Below, piece after piece: positions 1 to 8,948 of a stretch of DNA of 64,000 nucleotides. The DNA is from Peribacillus alkalitolerans. GTDB taxonomy: Bacteria > Bacillota > Bacilli > Bacillales > DSM-1321. The position numbers and the translations under genes were made by a program. The notes beneath the pieces were generated by a model that did not search any database, was not told the origin of the DNA, and saw only the letters and a program-made list of their open reading frames with translations. The stretch spans positions 160,441 to 224,440 of the forward strand of contig NZ_JAAGVZ010000007.1 of NCBI RefSeq assembly GCF_010882125.1, read 5' to 3'. Position 1 is the stretch's first letter. Each line of letters starts with the position of its first letter.

Positions 1-285
1 GCCTGTAGTAATTTCCCGGATTGCCGGAATACAAAGCCAATCCTAAAAGAGATTGGCGTCCCATGTCCCAAATGTGAAAAGGGACAAATCATTGAGCGTA
101 AAAGCAAGAAAAAACGTATTTTCTACGGATGTGACCAATATCCTGGTTGTGACTTCATTTCATGGGATAAGCCAATCGCCAGAAAATGTCCTAAGTGTAA
201 TGAGCTACTTGTAGAGAAGAAGCTTAAAAAAGGTATCCAAGTTCAGTGTGTAACCTGTGACTATAAAGAAGATCAACAACAATAA
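1..285 (+). CDS. topA: DNA topoisomerase I, C-terminal fragment (partial)
   Basis: The frame is open from the first base and ends at TAA 283-285, giving the last 94 residues of a protein whose start lies outside the window. The fragment has Cys-pair zinc ribbons of the topoisomerase I C-terminus: CPKC near residue 23, then [10 protein letters not shown], then CPKC and a final CVTC. These ribbons bind single-stranded DNA while the enzyme relaxes negative supercoils. The next gene is trmFO, the usual Bacillus neighbour. The catalytic tyrosine domain is not visible here, so the identification rests on the zinc ribbons and gene order. Confidence 0.9.
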   Translation, partial: ACSNFPDCRNTKPILKEIGVPCPKCEKGQIIERKSKKKRIFYGCDQYPGCDFISWDKPIARKCPKCNELLVEKKLKKGIQVQCVTCDYKEDQQQ

Positions 286-304
286 GAAGAGCATATTTGG
301 TCCA

Positions 305-339
305 AACAATAGGCAGATTAAAATCTGCCTATTGTTTTT
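305..339 (+). terminator. Intrinsic terminator after topA
   Basis: A perfect 15-base inverted repeat (305-319 with 322-336) runs straight into a T-rich tract. It lies 20 bases after the topA stop and should end the topA transcript. Confidence 0.8.
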
Positions 340-340
340 A

Positions 341-370
341 TGGACAAACCTAGAAGGTAATCGGTATAAT
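341..370 (+). promoter_or_regulatory. Candidate SigA promoter upstream of trmFO
   Basis: TGGACA at 341-346 (5 of 6 to the -35 consensus) is followed after 18 bases by a perfect TATAAT at 365-370. It sits directly behind the topA terminator and points toward trmFO. Confidence 0.5.
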
Positions 371-407
371 GAGTGTTTGTGAATGGTAATAATGTATCGA
401 AAGAAAC

Positions 408-434
408 GAAAGCTCGGCAATTGCTGAGTTTTTC
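408..434 (+). terminator. Terminator-like hairpin between promoter and trmFO
   Basis: CTCGGC (413-418) pairs with GCTGAG (423-428) around an AATT loop, and flanking A and T bases extend the stem. Five Ts follow. It lies about 60 bases after the candidate promoter and about 70 bases before the trmFO start, so it could attenuate trmFO or end a short RNA. Confidence 0.45.
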
Positions 435-504
435 TTCATTAAAAGAAGTATTAATCAATCAAAAATGATCATGAATGTTAGAACTTCAATTGGAGGATAG
501 ATCA

Positions 505-1812
505 ATGAAAGAAGCTACAGTTAATGTCATTGGTGCAGGATTGGCTGGCAGTGAAGCTGCGTGGCAAATCGCTCAAAGAGGAGTAAAGGTCAATTTATAT
601 GAAATGAGACCTGTGCGTCAAACACCTGCTCATCACACTGATAAATTTGCAGAACTTGTTTGTAGTAACTCTTTAAGAGCGAATACGCTAACTAATGCAG
701 TAGGTGTTTTAAAAGAAGAAATGAGACGGCTGGATTCCATCATTATTTCATCTGCGGATGCATGTGCCGTTCCAGCTGGTGGTGCCCTTGCAGTAGATCG
801 ACATGAGTTCGCGGGTCGAGTGACAGAAATGGTGAAAAATCATCCAAACGTTACGGTTATTCATGAAGAAATCACTGAGATACCTGAAGGTCCAACAGTT
901 ATTGCAACTGGCCCACTAACAAGTCCTGCTTTGTCAGAGCAGCTAAAAGCGTTGACAGGTGAGGAATACCTTTATTTTTATGATGCTGCTGCACCTATCA
1001 TTGAAAAGGAAAGCATCAACATGGACAAGGTATATTTAAAATCCCGTTATGATAAGGGTGAAGCGGCATATTTAAACTGTCCGATGACTGAAGAAGAATT
1101 TGATCGCTTTTATGATGCCTTAATTGCTGCTGAAACTGTTCCAGTAAAAGAATTTGAAAAGGAAATCTTCTTTGAAGGTTGTATGCCCATTGAAGTCATG
1201 GGAGCTCGTGGGAAGAAAACCATGTTATTTGGACCATTAAAGCCCGTTGGATTGGAAGATCCTCGTACAGGAAAAAGACCATTTGCAGTCGTTCAGCTTC
1301 GTCAAGATGATGCAGCAGGGACTCTTTACAATATCGTTGGTTTCCAAACTCACTTAAAGTGGGGACCACAAAAAGACGTGATTCAGTTAATTCCAGGTCT
1401 GGAAAATGCAGAAATCATCCGATATGGTGTTATGCATAGAAACACGTTCATAAATTCACCTAAAGTCCTTGAACCTACGTATCAATTTAAGAACCGTAAA
1501 GATTTGTTTTTTGCTGGTCAAATGACAGGAGTAGAAGGGTATGTTGAATCTGCTGCATCTGGATTGATTGCTGGGATCAATGCCGCTCGACTTTCCATGG
1601 GACAAGAACTACTAGTTTTCCCTGCAGAAACGTCTATGGGAAGCATGGCAAGATATATTACGACTACTAGCGCAAAGAACTTCCAACCAATGAATGCAAA
1701 TTTTGGATTGTTCCCTGAACTACCTGTGAAGATCAAAAGCAAGAAAGAAAGATATGAAATGCATGCGAATAGAGCGTTAGAAACAATTCAGAACTTTGTG
1801 AAAAATTTGTAA
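505..1812 (+). CDS. trmFO: tRNA (m5U54) methyltransferase, folate- and FAD-dependent
   Basis: TrmFO (formerly Gid) uses methylene-tetrahydrofolate and FADH2 to methylate U54 in the T-loop of tRNA. I chose ATG 505 because GGAGG lies about 10 bases upstream and the resulting 435 residues match the family length; an ATG at 475 would add ten residues without support. The N-terminus has the FAD-binding Rossmann motif [10 protein letters not shown] (residues 10-19). Other conserved blocks are CSNSLRAN near 53, [11 protein letters not shown] near 226 and the C-terminal [16 protein letters not shown]. It lies between topA and xerC as in B. subtilis. Confidence 0.95.
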   Translation: MKEATVNVIGAGLAGSEAAWQIAQRGVKVNLYEMRPVRQTPAHHTDKFAELVCSNSLRANTLTNAVGVLKEEMRRLDSIIISSADACAVPAGGALAVDRHEFAGRVTEMVKNHPNVTVIHEEITEIPEGPTVIATGPLTSPALSEQLKALTGEEYLYFYDAAAPIIEKESINMDKVYLKSRYDKGEAAYLNCPMTEEEFDRFYDALIAAETVPVKEFEKEIFFEGCMPIEVMGARGKKTMLFGPLKPVGLEDPRTGKRPFAVVQLRQDDAAGTLYNIVGFQTHLKWGPQKDVIQLIPGLENAEIIRYGVMHRNTFINSPKVLEPTYQFKNRKDLFFAGQMTGVEGYVESAASGLIAGINAARLSMGQELLVFPAETSMGSMARYITTTSAKNFQPMNANFGLFPELPVKIKSKKERYEMHANRALETIQNFVKNL

Positions 1813-1822
1813 AATCATTTGC

Positions 1823-1860
1823 AAGGGCTACTTGTAGTATGTTACTATTTAGTAGCTCTT
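1823..1860 (+). promoter_or_regulatory. Stem-loop abutting the xerC ribosome-binding site
   Basis: AAGGGCTACT (1823-1832) pairs with AGTAGCTCTT (1851-1860) with one G-U pair. A second stem, TAGTA/TACTA, lies inside the loop. The structure ends right at the xerC SD. No T tract follows, so it is not a normal terminator; it may affect xerC translation or RNA stability. Confidence 0.4.
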
Positions 1861-1873
1861 GTGAGGTGATTGG

Positions 1874-2776
1874 ATGGAAAATGTGAACAAATCAGTACAA
1901 TCCTTTATGGAATATTTACAACTCGAAAAGAACTACTCAAAATATACAATAGAACATTACCAACATGACATTAGTGAATTCCTTTTGTTCATGATTGAAC
2001 AAGGCATAAATGAATTACATATTGTTTCTTATTTCGATGCACGATTGTACTTAACACATCTTTACGATAAACAATTATCTAAAAGGACCATATCCCGTAA
2101 AACCTCTTGTTTAAGGAGTTTTTATAAATTCTTAATGAGGGAAAAGCTTACGGCGGAAAATCCATTCAAGTCAGTTTCGCTTCCAAAAAAAGACCACAAA
2201 CTTCCCAAGTTCTTATATGAAGAGGAAATAGAGGTCATGTTAAAGGCCATCGATTCCACTACAGAGTTAGGGAAAAGGGATTTAGCGTTAGTCGAGCTTT
2301 TATATGCAACTGGAATCCGTGTAGGAGAATGCGTAGGAATTCAATTGGGCGATCTGGATTTTTCTTTGGAAACTATATTGGTTCATGGAAAAGGAAAAAA
2401 AGATCGTTACGTTCCTTTTGGTAATAAAGCAAAACATGCTTTGTTGGACTATATTAATATTTCAAGGAATAAACTAGTAGGGAAACTGGATTCAGATCAC
2501 GGGAAGTTATTTGTGAATTTTCGGGGAGCACCATTGACTGCAAGAGGAGTTAGATATGTTCTTAGTAGTATGATCGAGACAGCTTCGGTTCAAGGGAATA
2601 TTCATCCCCATGTTCTACGCCATACATTTGCTACCCATTTATTAAATAATGGTGCGGATTTGCGTTCTGTACAAGAGTTGCTGGGTCACTCAGAGATTTC
2701 ATCTACACAGATATACACCCATGTAACGAAAGAGCAGCTAAAGAAAGTATATAATTCTGCTCATCCACGAGCGTAA
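1874..2776 (+). CDS. xerC: Tyrosine recombinase XerC (CodV)
   Basis: XerC works with XerD at the dif site to resolve chromosome dimers. The 300-residue protein has an N-terminal SAM-like core-binding domain (about 5-90) and a C-terminal catalytic domain. The catalytic set is visible: Arg149 in TGIRVGE, a Lys near 174 in HGKGKKD, His246 and Arg249 in HPHVLRH, His272 and the nucleophile Tyr281. The ATG start follows GTGAGGTGAT. It heads the xerC-hslV-hslU-codY group, and a strong stem-loop at 1823-1860 abuts its SD site. Confidence 0.95.
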   Translation: MENVNKSVQSFMEYLQLEKNYSKYTIEHYQHDISEFLLFMIEQGINELHIVSYFDARLYLTHLYDKQLSKRTISRKTSCLRSFYKFLMREKLTAENPFKSVSLPKKDHKLPKFLYEEEIEVMLKAIDSTTELGKRDLALVELLYATGIRVGECVGIQLGDLDFSLETILVHGKGKKDRYVPFGNKAKHALLDYINISRNKLVGKLDSDHGKLFVNFRGAPLTARGVRYVLSSMIETASVQGNIHPHVLRHTFATHLLNNGADLRSVQELLGHSEISSTQIYTHVTKEQLKKVYNSAHPRA

Positions 2777-2795
2777 TCGCAAAAAGGAGATATCA

Positions 2796-3338
2796 ATGGG
2801 AAACTTTCATGCGACTACAATATTTGCTGTACACCATAATGGACAATGTGCCATGTCTGGAGACGGTCAAGTAACATTCGGAAATGCCGTTGTAATGAAG
2901 CACACTGCTCGTAAAGTAAGAAGGCTCTTCAATGGTAAAGTCTTAGCAGGCTTTGCTGGATCTGTAGCGGATGCTTTTACGTTGTTTGAGATGTTCGAAG
3001 CTAAATTGGAAGAGTTTAATGGCAATTTACAACGATCTGCTGTTGAATTGGCGAAGCAGTGGAGAAGTGACAAAGTATTAAGGCAGCTTGAAGCAATGTT
3101 GATTGTAATGGATGCAGATAACTTGCTGCTGATCTCAGGTACCGGTGAAGTGATTGAACCAGATGACGGTATTTTAGCTATCGGTTCAGGTGGTCATTAT
3201 GCCCTATCTGCAGGAAGAGCACTTAAGCGATATTCTGGAGAGCATCTTAATGCCCGTCAAATTGCTGAAGCAGCGTTAGAAATTGCTGCAGAGATTTGCG
3301 TTTATACAAATTCCAATATTATAGTTGAAGAACTATAA
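2796..3338 (+). CDS. hslV: ATP-dependent protease proteolytic subunit HslV (ClpQ/CodW)
   Basis: HslV is the proteasome-like peptidase that forms a two-ring core with the HslU ATPase. The 180 residues cover the whole family, with the conserved blocks [23 protein letters not shown] and AIGSGGHYA. The SD is AAGGAG, ten bases before the ATG. The N-terminus reads [10 protein letters not shown]. The Thr-Thr pair at 7-8 aligns with the E. coli catalytic N-terminus, while B. subtilis CodW begins MSSF and is reported to use an N-terminal serine. That serine is glycine here. The gene is followed after 16 bases by hslU. Confidence 0.95.
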   Translation: MGNFHATTIFAVHHNGQCAMSGDGQVTFGNAVVMKHTARKVRRLFNGKVLAGFAGSVADAFTLFEMFEAKLEEFNGNLQRSAVELAKQWRSDKVLRQLEAMLIVMDADNLLLISGTGEVIEPDDGILAIGSGGHYALSAGRALKRYSGEHLNARQIAEAALEIAAEICVYTNSNIIVEEL

Positions 3339-3354
3339 AACAAGGAGTGAGACT

Positions 3355-4764
3355 ATGAAGGATAAACGTAATGATTTAACTCCCCGTCAGGTAGTTGAAA
3401 AATTAGATCAATACATAGTTGGCCAAAAGGATGCAAAAAGAGCAGTGGCCATTGCGCTACGAAATCGCTATCGTCGTAATTTGCTAAATGAAAAGCTTCG
3501 TGATGAAGTCGTTCCTAAAAATATTCTAATGATCGGTCCGACAGGTGTTGGGAAAACAGAAATTGCTAGAAGAATGGCTAAATTGGTCGGGGCACCCTTT
3601 GTTAAAGTGGAAGCAACAAAATTCACTGAAGTTGGGTATGTGGGTCGTGATGTTGAATCGATGGTACGTGATTTAGTTGAAACATCGGTTAGAATCGTTA
3701 AAGAAGAGAAAATTAATTCTGTTAAGGAACAGGCAGAACAAAATGCTAATAAAAGGCTAGTGGAGCTATTAGTTCCTTCAATGAAAAAGGCGACAAATTT
3801 TAAGAATCCATTAGAGATGTTCTTTGGTGGTAATAATTCTAGTCAAGAAGAAGAAACACATGCGTCTGAGGACACAAACCTTTTTGAACGAAGAAGTGCT
3901 GTTGAAAAGAAATTAATTTCTGGTCAACTAGAGAGTGAATATGTGACAGTCGAGGTTGAAGAACAACAAGCTTCCATGTTTGACATGCTACAGGGTTCAG
4001 GAATGGAACAGATGGGCATGAATATGCAAGATGCACTTGGAAGCTTAATGCCGAAAAAGAAAAAGAAGCGAAAGCTTAAAGTTTCTGAAGCAAGAAAAGT
4101 TTTAACCAATGAAGAAGCAGCTAAGCTGATTGATATGGATGAAGTTACACAAGAGGCAGTTTTTAGAGCAGAACAGTCTGGTATTATATTTATTGACGAA
4201 ATCGATAAAATTGCTAGTAAGCAGTCTGGTGGTTCATCTGCGGATGTATCTCGTGAAGGTGTACAGAGAGACATTTTGCCTGTTGTTGAAGGATCAACTG
4301 TAGTAACGAAGTATGGTTCAATCAAGACGGATTATATTTTATTCATTGCTGCAGGAGCTTTCCATATGGCGAAGCCTTCTGACTTAATTCCTGAGTTACA
4401 AGGTAGATTCCCAATTAGAGTTGAATTGAAAAAATTAACTGTCGAAGATTTTGTAAGGATTCTTCATGAACCTGATAATGCTTTATTGAAACAATATTCA
4501 GCATTATTAGAAACAGAAGGTATACAAATAGAATTTTCTGACGATGCTATTCGTAAGATTGCCGAAGTAGCATTTGAAGTAAATCAAAATACTGATAATA
4601 TCGGTGCAAGACGTCTACATACTATCATGGAGCGCCTATTGGAAGATCTCTCTTTTGAAGCACCTGATATTACAATGGAGAAAATCACAATCACCCCTCA
4701 ATACGTTGAAGAGAAACTTGGCACCATTTCAAGAAACAAAGACTTAAGTCAATTTATCCTATAA
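3355..4764 (+). CDS. hslU: ATP-dependent protease ATPase subunit HslU (ClpY)
   Basis: HslU is the AAA+ unfoldase that feeds substrates to HslV. ATG 3355 follows CAAGGAGTGAG and gives 469 residues; an in-frame upstream start at 3325 lacks an SD and overlaps hslV. The Walker A motif GPTGVGKTE lies near residue 61 and the Walker B region [11 protein letters not shown] near 280. Between them is the Met- and charge-rich I domain (about 110-245). The sensor and arginine region [12 protein letters not shown] is near 420. It is co-oriented with hslV and probably cotranscribed from upstream. Confidence 0.96.
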   Translation: MKDKRNDLTPRQVVEKLDQYIVGQKDAKRAVAIALRNRYRRNLLNEKLRDEVVPKNILMIGPTGVGKTEIARRMAKLVGAPFVKVEATKFTEVGYVGRDVESMVRDLVETSVRIVKEEKINSVKEQAEQNANKRLVELLVPSMKKATNFKNPLEMFFGGNNSSQEEETHASEDTNLFERRSAVEKKLISGQLESEYVTVEVEEQQASMFDMLQGSGMEQMGMNMQDALGSLMPKKKKKRKLKVSEARKVLTNEEAAKLIDMDEVTQEAVFRAEQSGIIFIDEIDKIASKQSGGSSADVSREGVQRDILPVVEGSTVVTKYGSIKTDYILFIAAGAFHMAKPSDLIPELQGRFPIRVELKKLTVEDFVRILHEPDNALLKQYSALLETEGIQIEFSDDAIRKIAEVAFEVNQNTDNIGARRLHTIMERLLEDLSFEAPDITMEKITITPQYVEEKLGTISRNKDLSQFIL

Positions 4765-4906
4765 ATCATGAAAAAGTTTCATGGTGAAGTAAAAGGGTAA
4801 TCAAGTAATGAATGACCTCTCAAATGATTGAAATAGACTTATAAAGATTCTCTCTATTTAAAGTAATTGATGAAATAATGGCCATATACAGGAGGAAAAG
4901 TAACCA

Positions 4907-5686
4907 ATGAATTTGCTTGCTAAAACTAGAAAAATTAATTCCATGCTACAAAATGCGGCTGGAAAACCCGTGAATTTCAAGGAGATGTCTCAAAGCTTAA
5001 GTGATGTAATCGAATCCAATGTATTCGTTGTTAGCAGAAGAGGAAAACTTCTTGGTTTCGCTATTAACCAATTAATCGAAAATGAGCGTATGAAAAAAAT
5101 GTTAGAAGACCGTCAGTTCCCTGAAGGCTATACGAAAAACCTTTTCAATATCCAAGAAACCTCGTCAAATTTGGATGTTGAAAGTGAGTACACAGCATTC
5201 CCTGTGGAAAACAAAGAACTATTTAAAAGTGGTTTTACAACAATTGTACCCATTATTGGTGGAGGAGAAAGATTGGGTACATTAATTTTGGCAAGATTAG
5301 AAGAAATGTTCCATGATGATGATTTGATCCTAGCTGAATATGGCGCAACGGTTGTTGGAATGGAAATCCTGCGTGAAAAAGCAGAAGAAATTGAAGAAGA
5401 AGCTAGAAGTAAAGCTGTCGTCCAAATGGCTATTAGCTCACTTTCTTATAGTGAATTAGAAGCAATTGAGCATATTTTTGAAGAGTTAAAAGGAAATGAA
5501 GGACTCCTTGTAGCGTCAAAAATAGCTGATAGAGTTGGAATTACTCGTTCGGTAATTGTAAATGCCTTACGTAAACTTGAAAGCGCTGGAGTAATCGAAT
5601 CACGTTCACTAGGGATGAAAGGTACGTATATCAAAGTCTTGAATGATAAATTTTTATTCGAACTTGAAAAATTGAAAAACCATTAA
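4907..5686 (+). CDS. codY: GTP-sensing global transcriptional repressor CodY
   Basis: CodY binds DNA when GTP and branched-chain amino acids are plentiful, and represses stationary-phase, amino-acid and motility genes. The 259 residues match the B. subtilis length. An N-terminal GAF domain (about 1-155) with [10 protein letters not shown] and the conserved FPVEN is followed by a linker helix. The winged helix-turn-helix contains [20 protein letters not shown] near 202-221, almost invariant in the family. The SD is AGGAGG. A terminator follows directly. In B. subtilis CodY represses the neighbouring fla/che operon. Confidence 0.97.
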   Translation: MNLLAKTRKINSMLQNAAGKPVNFKEMSQSLSDVIESNVFVVSRRGKLLGFAINQLIENERMKKMLEDRQFPEGYTKNLFNIQETSSNLDVESEYTAFPVENKELFKSGFTTIVPIIGGGERLGTLILARLEEMFHDDDLILAEYGATVVGMEILREKAEEIEEEARSKAVVQMAISSLSYSELEAIEHIFEELKGNEGLLVASKIADRVGITRSVIVNALRKLESAGVIESRSLGMKGTYIKVLNDKFLFELEKLKNH

Positions 5687-5691
5687 TAAAT

Positions 5692-5738
5692 AAAAAGACG
5701 TAAGTGGGTAATACATTATCCCATTTACGTCTTTTTTT
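5692..5738 (+). terminator. Intrinsic terminator after codY
   Basis: A long stem of about 20 base pairs around AAAAAGACGTAAGTGGG and its complement ends in seven Ts. It separates the xerC-codY group from the fla/che operon. Confidence 0.85.
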
Positions 5739-5739
5739 G

Positions 5740-6091
5740 TTTGAATGTAATTGCGAGCTGAATATTATATTAAAATTGGTATTTTTATGTAATTATGTTA
5801 AATAGGTCAAAAGTATGCGTACAATTTTTGTAACATTCAGTATGATAATATTGTCGGTTTTTGAAATATTATAATAATATTTGTAACATCAAATTAACCG
5901 AAAATATGACTTTACTCCTAAAAAAATGTCTTTTTTTCGACAATTATTTTAAAAATAGTAAAATATACGCATGTTAAAACCTCCAAGATACATAGACATT
6001 GGTACCGTTATTCATTACAATAGTTAATAGTTAGTGGGTTATATCTTAATTCTACAAATAAAGAATATTATGGAATAACAGGTGACAAAAT
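5740..6091 (+). promoter_or_regulatory. Upstream region of the fla/che operon
   Basis: This 352-base AT-rich gap holds the likely promoter of the flagellar operon. The best SigA-type match is TCGACA (5937-5942), 16 bases, TAAAAT (5959-5964). A weaker one is TTGAAA (5861-5866), 17 bases, TAACAT (5884-5889). I could not find a convincing SigD promoter (TAAA-N15-GCCGATAT). The bases at 5942-5956 match the CodY box AATTTTCWGAAAATT at 11 of 15 positions, a weak hit in AT-rich DNA. No gene is visible. Confidence 0.45.
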
Positions 6092-6481
6092 ATGACATTG
6101 TTTTCATCCTCTATCTCTAGTTTAGAAAGAGCTCTAGATTATTCAGCCACAAAACAAAAAGTTATTTCGCAAAATATTTCAAACGCTGATACTCCTAACT
6201 ATAAAGCCAAGGATGTACAGTTCGGGAAAATATTCGACGAGCAATTAGCTTCAGTCACTGCTAAAAGGACAAATCCAAGACATTTTGAATTTAAAACGCA
6301 CAATGCCTCTGCAGCAATCAACATCAATAGAGGAGCTTCATATAATCACAACGGAAATAGCGTGGATATTGATAAAGAAATGAGTGATTTGGCTACAAAC
6401 CAAATCTACTATAATGCTGTTGCTGATCGTTTGAGTGGCAAATTCGAGTCACTTAAGACAGTCATTAGAGGGGGCAAATAA
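6092..6481 (+). CDS. flgB: Flagellar proximal rod protein FlgB
   Basis: FlgB is a proximal rod subunit exported through the flagellar type III system. The 129-residue protein carries the rod-family motif NISNADTPNYKAKD at about 30-43 and heptad-like hydrophobic N- and C-terminal helices that form the D0 coiled coil. The ATG follows CAGGTGAC. It is the first gene of the fla/che operon and is two bases from flgC. Confidence 0.95.
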   Translation: MTLFSSSISSLERALDYSATKQKVISQNISNADTPNYKAKDVQFGKIFDEQLASVTAKRTNPRHFEFKTHNASAAININRGASYNHNGNSVDIDKEMSDLATNQIYYNAVADRLSGKFESLKTVIRGGK

Positions 6482-6483
6482 TT

Positions 6484-6942
6484 ATGACTATGTTTCATAG
6501 CATGAACACTACTGCATCCGCCCTAACTGCTCAACGATTGCGAATGGATGTTATTTCATCCAATATGGCAAATGTGGATACCACAAGAGGAAAACTAGTA
6601 AATGGAGAATGGCAACCATACAAGAGGAAGATGGTAGTTCTAGAACCTAAGGATAGCCATTTTTCAAACTTTTTGAATATTGCGATGGGCACCAAAAATA
6701 ACCAGTCAGTTGGACAAGGAATGAAGGTTAGCAAAATAATTGAAGACAAAACCCCATTTAAAATGGTATATGATCCGGAACATCCGGATGCAAATTCTGA
6801 CGGATATGTAGCAATGCCGAACGTGGATCCGTTAAGAGAGATGGTTGACTTAATGAGTGCGACCCGTTCGTATGAGGCAAACGTCACAGTGTTTAACGCA
6901 TCTAAAGGAATGATGATGAAAGCTTTAGAAATTGGTAAATAG
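6484..6942 (+). CDS. flgC: Flagellar proximal rod protein FlgC
   Basis: FlgC assembles with FlgB and FlgF into the proximal rod. The 152 residues include the family signature SSNMANVDTTRG near 26-37 and the C-terminal VDLMSATRSYEANVTVFNA block. The SD region (GAGGGGGC) lies at the end of flgB. The length and position are as in other bacilli. Confidence 0.95.
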   Translation: MTMFHSMNTTASALTAQRLRMDVISSNMANVDTTRGKLVNGEWQPYKRKMVVLEPKDSHFSNFLNIAMGTKNNQSVGQGMKVSKIIEDKTPFKMVYDPEHPDANSDGYVAMPNVDPLREMVDLMSATRSYEANVTVFNASKGMMMKALEIGK

Positions 6943-6956
6943 ATAGGAGTATTTTT

Positions 6957-7268
6957 ATGCAAGGAACTGGTTTAACGCCTTTAACGGGCGTTTTTGTTAA
7001 TAAATTGAGCAAACCATCTACTACTACACCTACACCATACGAAGCCCAAGAAAAATTTGCGTCCGTATTAAAAGAATCTATTAATAAAGTTAATGAAGCT
7101 CAAATTCAGTCTGATAAAGTTACAGAACGGATGATTAGAGGGGAAAATGTCGATTTACATACGGTCATGATTACATCTCAAAAAGCGAGCATCACACTTC
7201 AAACAACAATGGAAATTCGAAATAAAGTTGTCGAAGCATATCAAGAGATTATGAGAATGCAAGTATAA
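6957..7268 (+). CDS. fliE: Flagellar MS ring-rod junction protein FliE
   Basis: FliE joins the MS ring (FliF) to the proximal rod. The 103-residue protein ends with the typical FliE helix, including DLHTVMITSQKASI and the closing YQEIMRMQV. ATG 6957 has TAGGAG upstream. It lies between flgC and fliF as expected. Confidence 0.93.
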   Translation: MQGTGLTPLTGVFVNKLSKPSTTTPTPYEAQEKFASVLKESINKVNEAQIQSDKVTERMIRGENVDLHTVMITSQKASITLQTTMEIRNKVVEAYQEIMRMQV

Positions 7269-7338
7269 CATTCATCGAAAACCTAATAGACATAAACCAT
7301 TATCTTTTAATCTGAGAAAACAGTAAAACTGGGGGATC

Positions 7339-8937
7339 ATGATGAATGTAAAGCTACAAACTATCAAAAATAGGATAATGACTTTTTGGAGTGAAAGAAC
7401 CAAAACCCAAAAACTACTTTTTGGTAGCGGAATCTTATTTATTATCATTTTAATTATCGTTACTTCAGTTCTGGCTTCTAAAACGACTTTAGTACCTTTA
7501 TATAGTAATCTGTCAGCTTCTGAAACTGGCAGTATTAAGGAGAATTTGGACTCCAGGGGTATACAATCTGAAATAGCTGATGGCGGTACAACCATTTTAG
7601 TTCCAGAAGAGAGTGTTGATACTCTGAAGGTTGAATTAGCTGCTGAGGGTATTCCGGAATCTGGGAGTATCGACTATTCATTTTTTGGTCAGAATGCGGG
7701 AATTGGGATGACAGAAAATGAATTCAATATTCTAAAGTTAGATGCTATGCAAACTGAACTTGCTGATTTAATGAAAGGAATTCAAGGTGTAAATGACGCT
7801 AAGGTAATGATTACTTTACCTGAAAAAGGGATCTTCGTTAATGAAACAAGTGAAGAAGCTTCTGCTTCAATCGTGTTGCATACGAAACCAGGACAGAAAT
7901 TCGAAGACGAAAAAATAAAAGCGCTCTATCATTTAGTATCAAAGAGTGTTCCGAACTTACCTACAGATAATATCGTCATCATGAATCAAAATTTTGAGTA
8001 TTTCGATTTAAATAATGAAAAAAAATTCCAATCTGGTGGAGATTTTGCAACTCAGTATCAAATAAAGCAGGAAATCGAGAGAGATATACAAAGACAAGTA
8101 CAGAATATGCTTGGGACTTTAATGGGCCGAGATAAAGTAGTAGTGACAGTGTCAACGGATATAGATTTTTCTCAAGAAAACAGAGAGGAAAATCTGGTCA
8201 CTCCAGTTGATGAAGAAAATATGGAAGGTATTGCAATTAGCGCCCAAAGAATCACTGAAACATTTACGGGCAATGCTGATGCCGCTGGTGGTGTACCTGC
8301 CGGAGAAGATCCAGGGGATTCCCTTGGCTCAAGTTACCTTGAATCAAATGGTGGTTCAGGGGATTACGAGAAAACAGAAGAAACCATTAATAATGAAGTG
8401 AATAGAATCCGTAAGGAAATCGTAGAAAGCCCATATAAAATCCGAGATTTAGGGATTCAAGTAATGGTAGAACCGCCAACTCCTAACAATCCTGATTCGC
8501 TTCCTCAAGAGCGTATTGATGACATAACAAGAGTATTAGGTACCATTGTAAGAACTTCAATTGATAAAGATGCCATGGGTGAAGAATTATCTGATGAAGA
8601 GATTAATAATAAAATCGCTGTTTCCGTTCAAGAATTTAATGGTAAAGTCGATTTCGCTTCAGAAACAACAACACAGATTCCATGGTGGGTATACGCAATC
8701 GGTGGAGTGCTTTTACTTGCATTAATTATTTTATTAGTATTATTCCTCCGTTCCCGAAGAAAACAAGAAGAAGAGGATTTGGAATTTGAAGAGCGTGTAA
8801 TTCTTGATATTCCAGATGTAAATGAAGAAAAACAAGAAACAGAAGGCACGTTAAAAAGAAAACAGCTTGAAAAACTTGCGAAGGAGAAACCAGACGAATT
8901 TGCAAAGTTATTGCGTTCTTGGTTAGCTGAAGACTAG
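7339..8937 (+). CDS. fliF: Flagellar MS-ring protein FliF
   Basis: FliF forms the MS ring in the membrane, the base on which rod, export gate and C ring assemble. The 532 residues show a first membrane helix at about 27-47, YscJ/FliF periplasmic domains (including GSIDYSFFGQ and LPEKGIF), a Gly/Asp-rich variable loop near 310-345, a second membrane helix at about 448-470 and an acidic cytoplasmic tail that binds FliG. The ATG (or the adjacent second ATG) follows GGGGGATC. Confidence 0.96.
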   Translation: MMNVKLQTIKNRIMTFWSERTKTQKLLFGSGILFIIILIIVTSVLASKTTLVPLYSNLSASETGSIKENLDSRGIQSEIADGGTTILVPEESVDTLKVELAAEGIPESGSIDYSFFGQNAGIGMTENEFNILKLDAMQTELADLMKGIQGVNDAKVMITLPEKGIFVNETSEEASASIVLHTKPGQKFEDEKIKALYHLVSKSVPNLPTDNIVIMNQNFEYFDLNNEKKFQSGGDFATQYQIKQEIERDIQRQVQNMLGTLMGRDKVVVTVSTDIDFSQENREENLVTPVDEENMEGIAISAQRITETFTGNADAAGGVPAGEDPGDSLGSSYLESNGGSGDYEKTEETINNEVNRIRKEIVESPYKIRDLGIQVMVEPPTPNNPDSLPQERIDDITRVLGTIVRTSIDKDAMGEELSDEEINNKIAVSVQEFNGKVDFASETTTQIPWWVYAIGGVLLLALIILLVLFLRSRRKQEEEDLEFEERVILDIPDVNEEKQETEGTLKRKQLEKLAKEKPDEFAKLLRSWLAED

Positions 8938-8948
8938 GGGGAAATAAG

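Noticed and set aside
3924..4325. 133-codon open frame on the minus strand inside hslU
   Set aside because: It is wholly inside the conserved hslU frame, has Ser/Cys-rich unlikely composition and no SD. It is a shadow frame.
4768..4785. Small CATGAAA/TTTCATG hairpin between hslU and codY
   Set aside because: Seven weak pairs, no T tract and no conserved position; likely chance.
5897..5904. SigD-type -10 (ACCGAAAA) before flgB
   Set aside because: Only about half of GCCGATAT matches and no TAAA lies 15 bases upstream.
6531..6962. 143-codon minus-strand frame covering flgC
   Set aside because: It is antisense to a conserved rod gene, with no recognisable protein pattern.
8207..8401. 64-codon + strand frame inside fliF
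   Set aside because: Out of frame with the Gly/Asp-rich loop of FliF and no SD.
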